Positions 10,301 through 20,869 are shown, counted from the stretch's first letter. The stretch: 64,000 nt of DNA from Morchella semilibera (GCA_009192285.1 WBVU01000003.1:775973-839972), one strand, 5' to 3'. The notes: generated from the letters alone by a model not told the origin. Numbers and translations: made by a program.

Positions 10301-10914
10301 TCTGCGAATACGCCTACAACAACGCCAAACACTCCTCCACCGGGCAGTCCCCATTCTATTGCAACTATGGGTTTCACCCTCGCTCCGACTGGCCTACGGA
10401 TGTGGAGATTGAGCAGCTGGATACCGAAGGGAATAACCACCTGGACGAAATCCTCGCCGCCCATGAACTGGCCTGGGAAACCTTACAGCAGACGTACGAT
10501 AAAATGGCGTCACGACCTGGCCCCGTAGCACAACAGTTCGAACCAGGGCAGAAGGTCCTGTTAGACACAAGGAACCTCGGCGGATACAACAAGTGGTCGG
10601 ATAAGTTCACTGGACCCTTCGAAGTACTAGCGAAGATCGGTAATCGAGCGTACCGACTAGACCTACCAGTAGATTGGAAGGTTCACAATGTGTTCCACGA
10701 AATGCTCCTGAGACCCTATCGTGAAGATGCGGACCCCAATAGGAGGCAGAACACTCGCAAACGACTGGCAACACCGGAACCCCAAGAGGCACTGGCCGAT
10801 GAGAAGGCTAAACCGGTTGTCAGCACCCGTCCACGCACTCGGAGTCAAGTGACAGTAGCCCCGGAGCCCGGTGCACGGCAGACTAAGAGGCAGCGACGGT
10901 TGACAGAGCAATAA
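7366..10914 (+). CDS. Pol of element I: protease, RT, RNase H, integrase (fossil, open frame)
   Basis: 1182 codons without interruption. In order: a retropepsin-like site (ALLDSGTETWIMS, residues about 35-45), reverse transcriptase ([33 protein letters not shown]), RNase H (LETDASDWAEAAVLSQ, YDKEMLAI, SDHQNLQYF), an HHCC zinc region ending CDVCQRAK, and an integrase core (DISMDFVVEMPK, SDRGTQFVSAFW, then an HSSTGQSPFYCNYG block). The C-terminus carries a GPFEVLAKIGNRAYRL SH3-like segment and a basic tail. No chromodomain is evident, unlike element M. Confidence 0.92.
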   Translation: MTTIIRETRLEIEISWLNSKTNKHFTHTVQALLDSGTETWIMSWNCVKQADIPVQTRTTTLLIKQADGSRMPHSGTHITKPLTLRIGSHLDRLVTCEIGTFAGEDLVIPHRWLEEHQPTIHWGQNKATFNSIKCQIKGCMMTEGDMYEEGWQEKVVRLLRHMPEPDMPLESHPFWARNTGSETLASAIPEEFQDYADVFSPEGAGRLPEHSEWDHTIPLLDGSQPPWGPIYALSPPEQKALREYLDEMLAAGKIVPSSSPAAAPILFVPKQDGSLRLCVDYRGLNSVTVKNRYPLPLMTELADSTKGALFFTKIDLKNGYNLVRIAEGEEWKTAFRTKYGHFEYRVMPFGLTNAPATFQAMVNTIFRDLLDQGLVVYLDDILIYSKSREEHVALVRRVLERLRQNHLFGNLRKTAWFQTEIEFLGFKLSGSGTQVSPEKVKAITEWLIPTKVKELQCFLGFANFLRRFIYGYSAVCKPMTDLLKKNAVWKWGREQQDAFEGLKRLFTTAPILRHYDEHRMAVLETDASDWAEAAVLSQVVEDGKLHPVAYHSRKFNEAEVNYEIYDKEMLAIVSALLTWRHWLEGTDIPIQIYSDHQNLQYFTTTKKLSRRQARWAEKIAPFHFKIHFRPGDKNGKPDALTRRPEYAMEGGVVREQPVKMLLSPEHFAERNLLPGHFARRTHAGIEPREEILCNRSSEVRPVDQWVHIPGVGMPVALQNWYEEEGRWTRRIVPDELPDNEDPEDLWTRQAILREAATEWDPDQNTATHEGRWVVPGHAVKQVIEDHHDRPTAGHLGRDKTLELIDRNYWWPGMTTDVAKYVSTCDVCQRAKQRRRHMSLPQPLELATTPWCDISMDFVVEMPKERSSFRNVMVVVDRFSKMAHFIPMTGINAEQTAQAFVKDIWRFHGLPRSIVSDRGTQFVSAFWTAITERLGIRRRLSTSFHPQTDGQTERTNQHMESYLRAFTAGTGKKWRDLLPICEYAYNNAKHSSTGQSPFYCNYGFHPRSDWPTDVEIEQLDTEGNNHLDEILAAHELAWETLQQTYDKMASRPGPVAQQFEPGQKVLLDTRNLGGYNKWSDKFTGPFEVLAKIGNRAYRLDLPVDWKVHNVFHEMLLRPYREDADPNRRQNTRKRLATPEPQEALADEKAKPVVSTRPRTRSQVTVAPEPGARQTKRQRRLTEQ

Positions 10915-11007
10915 TCCCGATACCTTCCCTCATCATGGCTTTTCCCACAGGGTTTTTTCCATGGAAGGGTTTAACGGTCGAGGACGACGGCTTGGAAGGG
11001 GGAGTAG

Positions 11008-11399
11008 TGTTACAGGATTGCTTGGAAGTGCGGTACTGGTAGTACAATGGAATTGTCCTGGTACGACGGCGCGATGGAAGAGTGACGTACGCCCAGAAGC
11101 GGGGTTCGGTTATAACTCGGCAACCACTACCACACCTCATGAGTGGACCCTTGTAACCCCACCTCGTAGGAAGTCGGAGCAGTAGCGGAGGCATTGCGGG
11201 AGATTTGCTATTGGAGGAGTTAGCGGGTTTATGGGGGGTCTTTTATGTATAAATAGCTAGTAGGATTCCCGTCATGTTTGGGGGAACTATCATCCTCTCA
11301 AGCAACGGAATCCGGTCTACAATATTACAAGTTTAAAAGCTACAGAACTATCGCTTAGCATTAGCCATATCTTAGTGACTTCTGAGATATCCCTTTACA
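11008..11399 (+). repeat. 3' LTR of element I
   Basis: 392 bp, starting TGTTACAGG directly after a polypurine tract (GGAAGGGGGAGTAG, ending 11007) and ending TTTACA before the target duplication TGTAC. Length and sequence match O's 5' LTR (15680-16071), so this is the standard family-A LTR. Confidence 0.93.
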
Positions 11400-11404
11400 T
11401 GTAC

Positions 11405-12105
11405 ATTGGCCTAAAGGGGGGTTGTTTTCCCTCTTCCAGAACAATGGCGAGATCATGTGGACGGTGGGGCGGCAAGATAGCAGCCGAGGATTCCAGAAAC
11501 ATTTTACCGAATCTGTGAAGCTCGACCGGAACATTGGCAAGATGAGGACCAGGGGACGCCAAAACATCATCGATCATCCGTAGCGAAGCGCATAGGAGCA
11601 CGTTCCCTTGCTTGCGTGTTAGGCGGCGAAAGGGGTGGGCACCAATGGCGGCGACATGGATCGGGGCAGAAGCGGGGGAAGTCTTAGAGGTAATCCCTTG
11701 GGCAATAATAGGCTGACCAAGGGGAGAGCATTGGCGAAGACAGGACAGGGACGAAAAAAGAACCTGGTTTTGCCGGGGCCGAAGAACAACATCATGGTGC
11801 CTCATCCAGGGCAGGCCCAGCACGATTGGGTAGTTCCCTAGCTTTGTTACAAAGAAAGGGGCATACTCGCGGTGTCCATTAATGACCAATTCCAGCCTGG
11901 CGATATGAGTAATCTGGCCAGACTCAATGAGCCTGCCGTCGATAACCGTCAGGGCGCGAGGAGTGCGAAGGGGCATAAGAGCAAGACCATGGGACTTGGC
12001 AAAGGCAGCATCCATAAAAGCATACCCAGAGGCTCCTGTATCGATCAGGGCATGGGTCTGGGCCGGGGGGGAAGAGTCCTGGGAGATAGTACATTCAATA
12101 ACCAA
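11405..12105 (-). CDS. Retropepsin region of element M (fossil)
   Basis: A minus-strand frame with the aspartic protease site ALIDTGASGYAF, a second-half motif (YPIVLGLPWMRHHD) and the pre-RT linker ending in PPFRP. The right-hand part continues toward 12233 in the same sense. It would process Gag-Pol. It is cut off from the RT region at 2386-3711 by element I. Confidence 0.85.
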
Positions 12106-12233
12106 CTGATCGTCAGTTAAGCCTTCCTCAGAGCTGGGGCTGGCGGATATGACAAACGCTGGTGCAGGTGCCGGAGAGGGAATCGGAGTAGAAATAGCAA
12201 GTGGCGGGGCGGGCCCCTCTGGTATGCCAAGAT

Positions 12234-12875
12234 TTACCAGAGGGGCTGACCTTTTAACTGCTGGTCCTGAGATATTTGGGTAACTGGCTCACGGCGCCAA
12301 TTATCGAGGGTTCGGGGGTCCTGGGAGCGGGGAGCAAGGTAACGAGTCTTAGTGCGGGGGACGGGGACGGAGGCGATGGCGGCGGCAAGATCGACTTCGA
12401 GTTCCTTCGCATAGGTTTCCCAAGCGAAAAGATCTTCGAGGAGGACCTCGCTATTGGCCGTAGCAATCGCGAGGTAGCGGGCGGTGGCAGTAAGCTGGGA
12501 CTCGGATTCCTCCAAGTCTTCTTCAAGGTCCGAGAGGTCCTGAATCAGAGCCTCACAATTGGATACGGCGGCGGCGGTGGCATGACGGGAAGTTTCGAGA
12601 TCAGCGAGCGCTGTCTCGAGTTTGGTATTAGCCGTGGCCAGGTCCTCACTGACCTTAGCGTGGTCGGCCTGGGAGACAACGGGTTCGGGTGTGGGGGTAC
12701 TGGGTTCGGGAACGGAAGCAGGAGCGGGCGACGGGAGCAGAGAAATGGTGGCCAAACAATCTTCGATAAGATCATAGGCCTGACACCATTCGGTGCCATC
12801 CAACTCATCAGGTACAGGATAGGTCCCAATGAAGGCCCGGAGGCGCTCCATCAGGGGAGCAAGGTCGGAGGACAT
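12234..12875 (-). CDS. Gag-like region of element M (fossil, partial)
   Basis: An ATG-started frame of 213 codons directly inside M's 5' LTR. It begins MSSDLAPLMERLRAFIG and carries a proline/valine linker and a long predicted coiled coil (heptad-like repeats of DLEEDLEESESQL type). No zinc knuckle is seen. Its position between the 5' LTR and the protease identifies it as the gag area, although the family signature is weak. Confidence 0.6.
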   Translation of the reverse strand: MSSDLAPLMERLRAFIGTYPVPDELDGTEWCQAYDLIEDCLATISLLPSPAPASVPEPSTPTPEPVVSQADHAKVSEDLATANTKLETALADLETSRHATAAAVSNCEALIQDLSDLEEDLEESESQLTATARYLAIATANSEVLLEDLFAWETYAKELEVDLAAAIASVPVPRTKTRYLAPRSQDPRTLDNWRREPVTQISQDQQLKGQPLW

Positions 12876-12916
12876 GGTATTGTTGTGCCGGTTGGTTTAG
12901 AGTGGACGCAACCTAA

Positions 12917-13475
12917 TGTTACGGGACGGGGCCGGGGGACTAGGAGGGGGAAGATCTAGAGTAGAAGCAGGGTCGGGCAGAGAGTCCACAGGGAATCTCT
13001 GAGTTCAACGTATACGCGAAGGCACCAGTAGATAACTCGGATCACGGTCATGGACAAGGGCGAGAGGCGACAGGAGGCCAGGGGTCTTAACCGAGGCGGA
13101 CGAGATCAGGACACGGTGTTACCAAGGGGCACAACCGATAACAAGGACGAGGCAAAGTATAGAACCAAGTATATATTTTGTATCAAACTGAAGAAAGAAC
13201 CAGATAGCAAACCGAAGACAGGAACCTAAAGGGAAAGGTTGATAACAGGAGGTTGCGTAAGGAAAGAAGAAAGAAAGAACAAAGGAAATCCTAGCCGTAT
13301 ATATAACCTTCCGATTTCACCAATTACTAATCCGTACCACGGAAACCCATAGATACCCAAAGAGAAACTCCCCGCACCACTAACCGATCCACATACTAAT
13401 ATCCGATAACCCGTCCCGAAGAAACCCGAACTCATTACCTAATCCCTTTCCTTACTTCCCGAACGTGCCATGACA
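12917..13475 (-). repeat. 5' LTR of element M
   Basis: 559-bp partner of 273-831, apparently identical. On the minus strand a TATATATA run (about 13294-13303) is a plausible core promoter. The right flank is CCACT, then O's gag. Confidence 0.93.
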
Positions 13476-15174
13476 CCACTCTTCGAACCCATGCTAACCA
13501 ATCTGGGAACTCAGATGGTTCTTCAATCGCAGCGGATAGTCTCTGTTCCAACGTGGAGTTTATTCCTGTTAGAATCATGGACTTCATGACGATTGGTCCT
13601 ACTCGAGCGTCCCACTCGAGGTTCTGCATCTCGTTGATGTAATCGTCGATAGGACCAGTTTGACGGAGATTATCCATCTTCTGTTTGGCCTGCTCTTGAC
13701 TGGTGCGATTACCATACTGGATGCGGAGTTCCTGCTTGAAACGTTCCCAAGTACCGAGCCTAGGTTCTACACTAAGCCTTTCCTTAAAGTTGCGCCAGAA
13801 ACTTGCTGCACTCCCGGTGAATTCCAGGGATGCCCAAAGGATTCGAGTCTTATCATCCCAGGTGACTCGGGGTTGAAGGTCCATTAGGATCTCCATACGA
13901 TCGATCCAATGGCAAACGTCTTCATCAGGTTTGCCGGAGAAGGGGATTTTGGCCTGCTTAGGGGTCTCTCCCTTGCGATGGCTATGGGGTACCGGTGACT
14001 GCGTTTCTGCTCGTCGGTGGTGCCTGCCTCTTCTTCTCTTCTGTCTCCTATCATCATCGGAGGAGCTGGATGAGTCCGATGAACTTGGACTGTCATCCCT
14101 CCTGTGCCTTCTTCTTCCTCGTCCACCACCATTTCCTCCACCAGTTCCTGCCGCTCCCTTCTCCAGTACAGGCTCCTCCTCCCTCCTACGTTTACCGTGG
14201 GATCTTCTGGGGGGTGGAGACGGGGATTTACTCCTCCTCCTGTTGGCTGGGGGTGAGGGTGGCGGTGCCCTTCCTTCTCCTGGGGAATCGTTTTCAGACT
14301 CAACCCGGGGTTGCTTCCCTTTAAATGCTTTCAGAGCTACCTTCAGCATTTTCCTCAACTCTGGCTGGATGGTTTCGACAGTAGGGGTAGGCGCCTTTGG
14401 TTGTGGGGCTGCCTGGGCCGCAGTAATAGTGGCTGCTAGTTCTACGGGCAGCACCAGGTTTCTCTCCTGTTGTTGTGCCTGTATATAGGTCACTAGTTCC
14501 TGGGTCCGTTGCCGCTGTTGTTCGTTTTCCAGGGCCATCTGTCTGAACCTCAGCTCAGTCTCTGCCTGTTGGCTTTGCGCATAGGCTTGGAACTGGCTGG
14601 TCAAGGTACTGAGGACGGCGGTCATCTGCCCTTGTTGTCCTTCTACCTCCCGGAACTTCCCTTGTAATTCCCCCACCAGTTGTTGTCCGCCTTGGACTAC
14701 CTGGCCATGTTGGTGCTCCCTTGCCCTAGCTTCTGCCTGAAGGGCCCAGTCCGTCTGAGCCGCGAGACCTCTCATGCCCTGGACGAGTACCTCGGTCCTG
14801 AGGGGTCGTGGGGTCTCCTGTTCGTAGAACTGCTCGTCGACGGAGGAGGTGCTCGCGTAGCTGGCGTCGCTCATATCCCCATCCGAACCAGAGCGCCTCA
14901 CTGTAATAGTGGCCTGCCTGGTTGGAGTCTCGAAGGGGTTGAGGTCCATGCTGGCAGAGCTGCGCGTGATCCTCTTCGGGTCTCGTTTGCGGACCTTCTT
15001 CGGGGCTTTGGCCTTGAGGGGGGCAGGGTTCCATAGCTCTGTGGCGGGGGTGTCCCTGGCTCTGCTGGCTATTGTGGGATGGGCCTGGGCCACGGCGGTG
15101 TCTTTGTCTCGGACCACGATGGCCTCCGCCATGTCGTGGTCTTCCCGCGAGGTTAACGCTAGTGGGAGGGACAT
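13476..15174 (-). CDS. Gag N-terminal and central portion of element O (fossil)
   Basis: The minus-strand frame opens with MSLPLALTSREDHDMAEAIV and aligns along its whole length with element I's Gag, differing at scattered residues. It includes the low-complexity Ser/Arg linker and the capsid-like HWIDRMEILMDLQPRV and EFTGSAASFWRNF blocks. It ends at M's left target duplication copy and resumes at 272-1. Confidence 0.88.
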
Positions 15175-15679
15175 CTTTAAAGAATTCGATTGGGAGGTCG
15201 GGGGTGGTAATGCACCAAGGTAGAGGAGTGAACCAAGGTACCGAGTGCGCTAAGCCGTGAGAGTTCTGGCGAAGCGTTATGAGGATGAAGGGGGTGGAGT
15301 TGGGCTCAAGGATACTTTCCTTGAAGGTGGCGATAGTGCGTGCTTCGGTAAAGAAGCCTTGGTGTTGGAGGTAGCCGCAGTAGAGATGTTCTGCGCTGCC
15401 TCGAGGAACGAGAAAGGTGGTTTCACAGGGGAAGCGAAGCATGTACTAATTCTCTTGATCACTACTTCTTATACCGAGTGCCCGTGTACTATCCGTACCT
15501 AGCAATCACACAAGGTAATCGAAGTGTTGTCTCGAGAATGTAGTAGGCTCGCTTATAGTAGGAGCAGAGTTGGACAAAGAGTCCAAAGGTTATCTCTGAT
15601 TGCGACGTGGAGGCGGAGGTACCAGTAGATGGCTCTCTCCACTGTCATAGGGTAGGCGATCGGATAAGGTACAATATAG
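15175..15679 (-). other. Leader of element O between 5' LTR and gag
   Basis: 505 bp, closely matching 4305-4808 of element I. It holds the pre-gag open frame conserved in both copies (starting at 15442 on the minus strand). The first bases after the LTR, CTATATTGTACC, are the same in both copies and do not start with the TGG of a usual tRNA primer site, so the priming mode is unclear. Confidence 0.7.
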
Positions 15680-16071
15680 TGTAAAGGGATATCTCAGAAG
15701 TCACTGAGATATGGCTAATGCTAAGCGATAGTTCTGTAGCTTTTGAACTTGTAATATTGTAGACCGGATTCCGTTCGCTTGAGAGGATGATGATTCCCCT
15801 AAGACGACGGGAATCCTACTAGCTATTTATACATGAAGACCCCCTTTAAACCCGTTAACTCCTCCCATAGCAAATCTCCCGCAATGCCTCCGCTACTGCT
15901 CCGACTTCCTACGAGGTGGGGTAACCAAGGGTCCACTCATGAGGTGTGGTAGTGGTTGCCGAGTTATAACCGAACCCCGCTTCTGGGCGTACGTCACTCT
16001 TCCATCGCGCCGTCATACCAGGACAATACCATTGTACTACCAGTACCGCACTTCCAAGCAATCCTGTAACA
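15680..16071 (-). repeat. 5' LTR of element O
   Basis: 392 bp on the minus strand, running from TGTTACAGG at 16071 to TTTACA at 15680. It matches the 3' LTR of element I along its full length with scattered differences, so the two insertions are of different age. Confidence 0.92.
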
Positions 16072-16861
16072 CAATTCCCTGCTCGCCTTTTGGTATAATA
16101 TGGTCCTTTACCCAGCTCTTACTCCACTGCCTAAGCCTTTTCGCAACCCAACCACCACGCTTAAAAACAGCAGCAGTTAAAACTGAGGCCTCTGTTGCTG
16201 ATATATGACTGAAGCGGATACGGAAAGACAAATAACCATAGACTACCTCGTGCCTTTTCCTCCATTGACCTTCAAGATTCTCAGCTTTGCGTATGCGTAG
16301 TGACTTCAGTCTATAGTCAAGGTCCTTGAGAGCGCGAGTTGTATCGATTTTCCACTCCTCTAAAGTTGGAATTGCGGCCCGGGGTTCATCAAATAAAGTT
16401 GAAAGAACCGAATTGTTATTTTCTATTAATTCAATCAGCCGTTGAAACATACGAGCAACCGGAATTGAATCTGTTGCTTGTTCCTTTTTCATTCTGTTGT
16501 CCGCTAACTTTCTTCTTTTATTTCGAGCAGAATCTCCCGGAGCAGCAGAACCACGGAGTCCAAGCAATAATTTCTCCCCATTCTTCTGTTCCGAAGCTTT
16601 AAACTTAAAGAGTGCATTGAATTTTGCTTGTTGGGATAAAGCTGGTTCTTTATTGATATTGATCTCTGACTCGCAGTCAAACAAACAATCATTCTCATCC
16701 TCCTCTTCACTTCCTGTATCTGAACTATCAAATTCCAGTTCAGAATCATCCATACAGGTACTGAGATATGTCCCTGCTTCCCTTCCATCGGACTCATCAT
16801 TATCTCCGTCAGAATCATTCTCTCCCTCAGGATCTTCTTGCTCCGCCACCTTCTCTACCAT
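16072..16861 (-). pseudogene. Unidentified acidic-then-basic protein, truncated by element O
   Basis: A minus-strand frame from an ATG at 16861 (MVEKVAEQEDPEG). The N-terminal ~70 residues are very acidic (Asp/Glu/Ser runs). The middle is basic (RNKRRKLADNRMKKEQATDS), and the C-terminal part contains KRLRQWSKSWVKDHIIPKGE. At 16071 the frame runs straight into O's LTR, so the remainder should lie beyond the left edge. I do not firmly recognise it. The last block faintly resembles N-terminal parts of repeat-encoded fungal transposase-like proteins, so it may come from a DNA transposon rather than a host gene. Confidence 0.5.
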
Positions 16862-18944
16862 TTCCCCTCTTAAATCCCCCCCCAATTTCTAACCTGCCCT
16901 TTCAAAGCCCTGGCCCTATTCAACAGTATCATTGCTTTGGCTTTTCTATTCAAGGGAGGCATATCAGAACTCCAATAGGTCGCGGGTCGCGGGGTCGCGG
17001 GGTCACAGGACTGCTTCCAGGTTTGATTGTGAGAGTTGTATCTACCATAATCAATTAGATAAATGCTATTATTGATGAGGGAAAACTTACATTTCAACTT
17101 CTTTGCTGATTGTTGATACCTGGGTGCAGATAGTGTAATTGTTGACTGACGCTACTGTGGGGAACATCTGGCGATTATCTGGTGATCTGTAACCCAACCC
17201 TCTTATAAGTGAACCCTAACCCTGAAACACTACCCCCTAACCCTGGGATTTGAGCCGGTCATTGTAAGTAAACCTTACCATTTTGGAAAAGCTATCTCAC
17301 TCAGCAAAAAAAAGATTTAAAATAAATGGAGACAGACAATTAATAGGTAATCACTAGCCCCCACTCTTCTATGTATTAGACTTTTTATCAATTGCGTTGT
17401 GTGGTTGAGGATAGATTATCTGTAGAGCATGGGATTTTTGTGGTATTTTGGGTAGGTTGTGCGCGACCGGCACCATACCCCCAACCTCAATAATCATTCC
17501 CACTAGCGATATGCCATTCAAAGACAGTGTGGATTACAAACAAATAAAAACATACGTCTAGGGGGGAAGAGGGTCATGAGTCTTTAAAACCATCAAGGGC
17601 GAAACGTACAAAAGTTCACCACTACATGTAGTTATATCTTCTATATAAATTTAAATATACATGTAAGTATACTATCTTGGCTGCATTTTTAGCGGCTAGG
17701 CTCTTTGTGTAAACACACCCCAAGCTAGGTCTAGTTAATTTAGGCTTGGTCATTCATGCTACAGTCGACCCCCAACATACATGTATATAAGGATATAAAG
17801 AATGCATCTTGGCACCCCGGATTTTGTGCCCAAAACACCGTCAACAGTTGAAAATACTATTAGTTTATTCTCTCATCCCCGTCAAGAACCATAATTCTTG
17901 TGGGATTACTTCGCTCCCGTTATTTTTACGGAGGAGACTACAATGTATGTACTTCATATTTCTTTTCATTGCATACATTTTAAGTTAGACACTGCCGGCG
18001 GCACGGGCCGGCCCACCGCAGCAGCCTCCCGCTATTTCAGCCACACTCAACAAAAAAAACCCTTGGTACGGCCGTTCTAGCCCGTTCTCGGCCCGAAGGT
18101 GGACCCTGCTTGGTGGTGTCCTACAACCTACATTAGAAATCTTAGGTCAACCATCACTTTTGGTCAAAATTTCTAGTTGCAGGGATCTTTTTGCTGGGTG
18201 GGCAAACAGCATTTCTCAAAATTGATTCTTGGCCTAAAATCTCTATTGTTTAAATGGAAATACTTGGTGTAGCCTAAAATCCCCTCTCGCAATTACAGGG
18301 GGACCACCGCCACCCCGTGAACTAACGACTGTACGAGTCCCAGTCCAAACCCACAGGCCGCCCTTTCTGAGCTATACTCGAGAATAGAGAAAACTCCGAT
18401 GTCGCCATTGCGGCCATATTTGTCATGTCAATACTTAAGTTGAGTATGTGCTACGATCGGACTAATATGGTAGGGTGCCAAGACCTTTAATTTCAGATGT
18501 GGCTGAGTGGTCACATGTATTTAAATGGTTTTATTTTCTTCGACCAAAACTACTTGCGCGTAAATTTCCTAGGCAATTGGCGAATACTTCAAATTCACGG
18601 ATAGACTTGATGGTTCGTAGATAGACTCGATATAACTGTAGCTAGATTGTTTTTTTTTAATTCAGGTATGCCTTAGAGCCCAGGACCATTGCTAAGCTAA
18701 AGTTCGGTGTGAAGGACATACTAGCAAGGCCTGCATGTACTAAAAATATAAACTCGGTTAGCAAATAAGAAGGGCACTCCAGAGACTATTCACACTTCCG
18801 GATTCATTGTATCAATGTAATTAAAGTTGCGATTACAGTGTCCAGTATATATAATTTACTGACCTAAGTCAATTATATCCCCACTAAGTACTCTATGATT
18901 TCAGATCACCGATAATACAAACGCTCCGGCCGGCCATTAACGTT

Positions 18945-19006
18945 TTTTTTTTGTTTACATCAGTAATCGTATCCAGCCCTAAGGTTATGACGATATCGCA
19001 CCGTTT
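18945..19006 (-). mobile_element. 62-bp 5'-truncated LINE copy with perfect 14-bp target duplication
   Basis: The reverse complement matches the last ~55 bp of the LINE at 33021-40133 (GTGCGATATCGTCATA, then GGCTGGATACGATTACTG, then TGTAAAC and an A run). The flanks CGGCCATTAACGTT at 18931-18944 and 19007-19020 are identical. This is the signature of target-primed reverse transcription with extreme 5' truncation. A few differences from the full-length copy suggest another source copy or some age. Confidence 0.88.
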
Positions 19007-20811
19007 CGGCCATTAACGTTGTTGGGCGGGAATGTCAGTCACCAATGGTAATATAAGGGAAGTGGTGATAGGGAGGTCAGGGAATTCATCTACTTTCCAT
19101 AGCCGGAAGGCTGTATGAAGTATAAATAATTAAATAATAGGTCAGGGAAGAGATCACTTATGAGTCGAGTGATAGCGCATGAATCAACCAATGATCGAGT
19201 GATTACATATGATGTTGCCACTTAAAACAGCCGGTCGCCGAGTGACCACTCATGATTTCATCTAGAGCTTTATATTTAATCGCTACTTCTTCGTACACAG
19301 CCCTCATAGAGTGTATGATAAATTAATACAACCGGTTTGGATTTTAAATGATATTAAAACAAATTAAATAATACTCGTGAGTAATCAGTAGAAACAAACA
19401 ATTATTCATCCAATTAAGAAACTCACATATAGGTTAAATGCGCGCCGTGTGCGCATGCGTTGTGGGGAAAAGGCGCAGGTCTCCCCAAGGAATATGGTTT
19501 TGTACTCAAAAAGCATAAACACAGTTTTCTTTTGACATTTTCACAGTAAGATATATTGTGGCCCTACCGTTCCAGCAGAAGGTCGACTTTAATTCTTCCA
19601 GGCTCCACTGCGCAGTTTTCACCCGAGTAGGTAAAGTGGTGTTTGGTTTTGTATTGGCAGGTGCTGTAATTATCTTTGGCTTCAGCTTCCGGCTCCTGTG
19701 ACTTGAGCGGAAGCTTGCGCAATATTGAAGAATCCAGCGGGTGTAGCAGACTAAACGTACTGGCACATTTTTGGGAAACTAAACCAAACAGCGAAACTGA
19801 ATTCGAATCGGCAGAATCCAGGATCAGTGGGAGTCTTAAACGAAACGAAACGAAACAGCGTAAACACCGACGGGCTTGGCAACTCGTGATGCAGTTGCGG
19901 TGCTTAATTGTAAGTTAGCTATGCCTCCCAGGTGTCGTTGAGGGGACCGGAAGATTCTGCGGACGGATTGCAATTGCTTCATCGCCGTGTATAATGTGTA
20001 CCACAGGATCTCAGGAGTAACGAATCGGGCTGGGTTGGAATACCACTTACCTATTGGTCAAGACGGCTAGAAGTTGTGATTTAGCTCTATTGGATTGGGG
20101 CTTAATAGGCATTTGTTTAATCCTAAGTCTATGTATACGTATACATGTAGTTTTCTCTTTAAAAACTCTGTGCTAGCTATATATAGCCTAGCCTACTTTA
20201 TACCTTAGTCAGTTCGATTCAACCCACGGTGTCAACTAAATTCGGCCTTCCAGTTGGATTAAAAACTTTCTTTAAATGGGTTTTAAAATCTTAGCGTAAC
20301 TTGTGTGATTCAAATCCAAGAGTTGTGAGCCGCGGCGACGATCGACCATTATGTAAACTCCTGCTGAAAAGTATACGTAATATGGTATACTGGGAAGTGT
20401 TGTGCTTTCACATGCACATCGCCCAACCCCCTTCGATCTCTCATCTATCATCTATACTAACTCATCGTCACATAGAATCACTGCTGGCCTTCTTGATAGA
20501 GAGTTTAAGCCAGATAGACAAAAAAGGAAAGGATCGGTTCAAAACAGCGTGTAAATGCCGGCATGATTGACCTTTGGTACAGTATATTTCCATGTCTTTT
20601 TTGTACCTGAGTTTAAGCCAGCCCCTTGTAATTGTCGCAACAAAAGGATCGGCAAGAAATAAGGATCGGCATCAACTACTTGAGCTATGTACTTCCGCAT
20701 GAGGTTGGTGTGATTAGAGAAACGCTGTGTATATGTCACGGGTGGATTCAGGGTACTCGTAAGGGATCCCAGTACCTCAAATGGTCGAATACCTTGACCT
20801 CCCAGTCACGA

Positions 20812-20869
20812 GAAAATCCTTGGCGAAGAAGTGCGAGTATGTACTCGTCCGTCTTTGCCAAGGATTTTC
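20812..20869. repeat. Nested hairpin with AAAATCCTTGGC arms, plus a third copy downstream
   Basis: GAAAATCCTTGGCGAA (20812-20827) pairs with TTTGCCAAGGATTTTC (20854-20869) at 15 of 16 positions. The loop holds a second perfect stem, CGAGTA-TG-TACTCG. A third copy in the first orientation, AAAATCCTTGGCAAA, lies at 20931-20945. Origin unknown. Confidence 0.6.

Larger units (their letters stand above)
3717..11399 (+). mobile_element. Inner Ty3/Gypsy element I (family A), looks whole
   Basis: Youngest layer. It starts TGTTACAGG at 3717, ends ...TTTACA at 11399, and is flanked by TGTAC (3712-3716 and 11400-11404). It contains a 5' LTR, a leader, one gag frame, a spacer with a TATA box, one long pol frame, a purine tract and a 3' LTR. 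At the reading-frame level it looks whole. The first ~290 bp of the two LTRs look identical, which indicates a recent insertion. The 5' LTR differs from the 3' LTR in its second half (see its entry). Confidence 0.93.
273..13475 (-). mobile_element. Middle Ty3/Gypsy chromodomain element M (family B), with element I inside it
   Basis: It is bounded by two 559-bp LTRs (273-831 and 12917-13475) that begin TG and end CA on the plus strand, and by a 5-bp target duplication CCACT (268-272, 13476-13480). Transcription is on the minus strand: gag-like region, retropepsin, reverse transcriptase/RNase H, integrase with a C-terminal chromodomain. The coding order is split between protease and reverse transcriptase by element I. 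By eye the LTRs look identical over 559 bp, so insertion was recent. The copy is broken, with roughly two to three interruptions besides the nested insertion. Confidence 0.92.
1..16071 (-). mobile_element. Outer Ty3/Gypsy-type LTR element O (family A), cut by the window edge
   Basis: Oldest layer of a three-level nest, read on the minus strand. Its 5' LTR is 15680-16071, its leader 15175-15679, and its gag runs from 15174 down to 13476 and continues at 272-1. Its pol and 3' LTR lie outside the window. The two gag parts are separated only by element M, and CCACT is duplicated at the join (268-272 and 13476-13480). Gag and LTR closely match the inner element I, so both belong to one family. The bases just outside the LTR (16072-16076, CAATT) are the likely target duplication, whose partner is off the edge. 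Apart from the nested insertion, the visible part looks open. Confidence 0.9.

Noticed and set aside
16768-17058. Plus-strand frames opposite the truncated acidic protein
   Set aside because: Antisense shadows of the Asp/Glu/Ser-rich frame.
17196-17245. CCCTAACCCT-like stretch resembling telomere repeat (also near 24278, 32990, 40160 and 55788)
   Set aside because: Only one or two units each time; too short to call interstitial telomere sequence.
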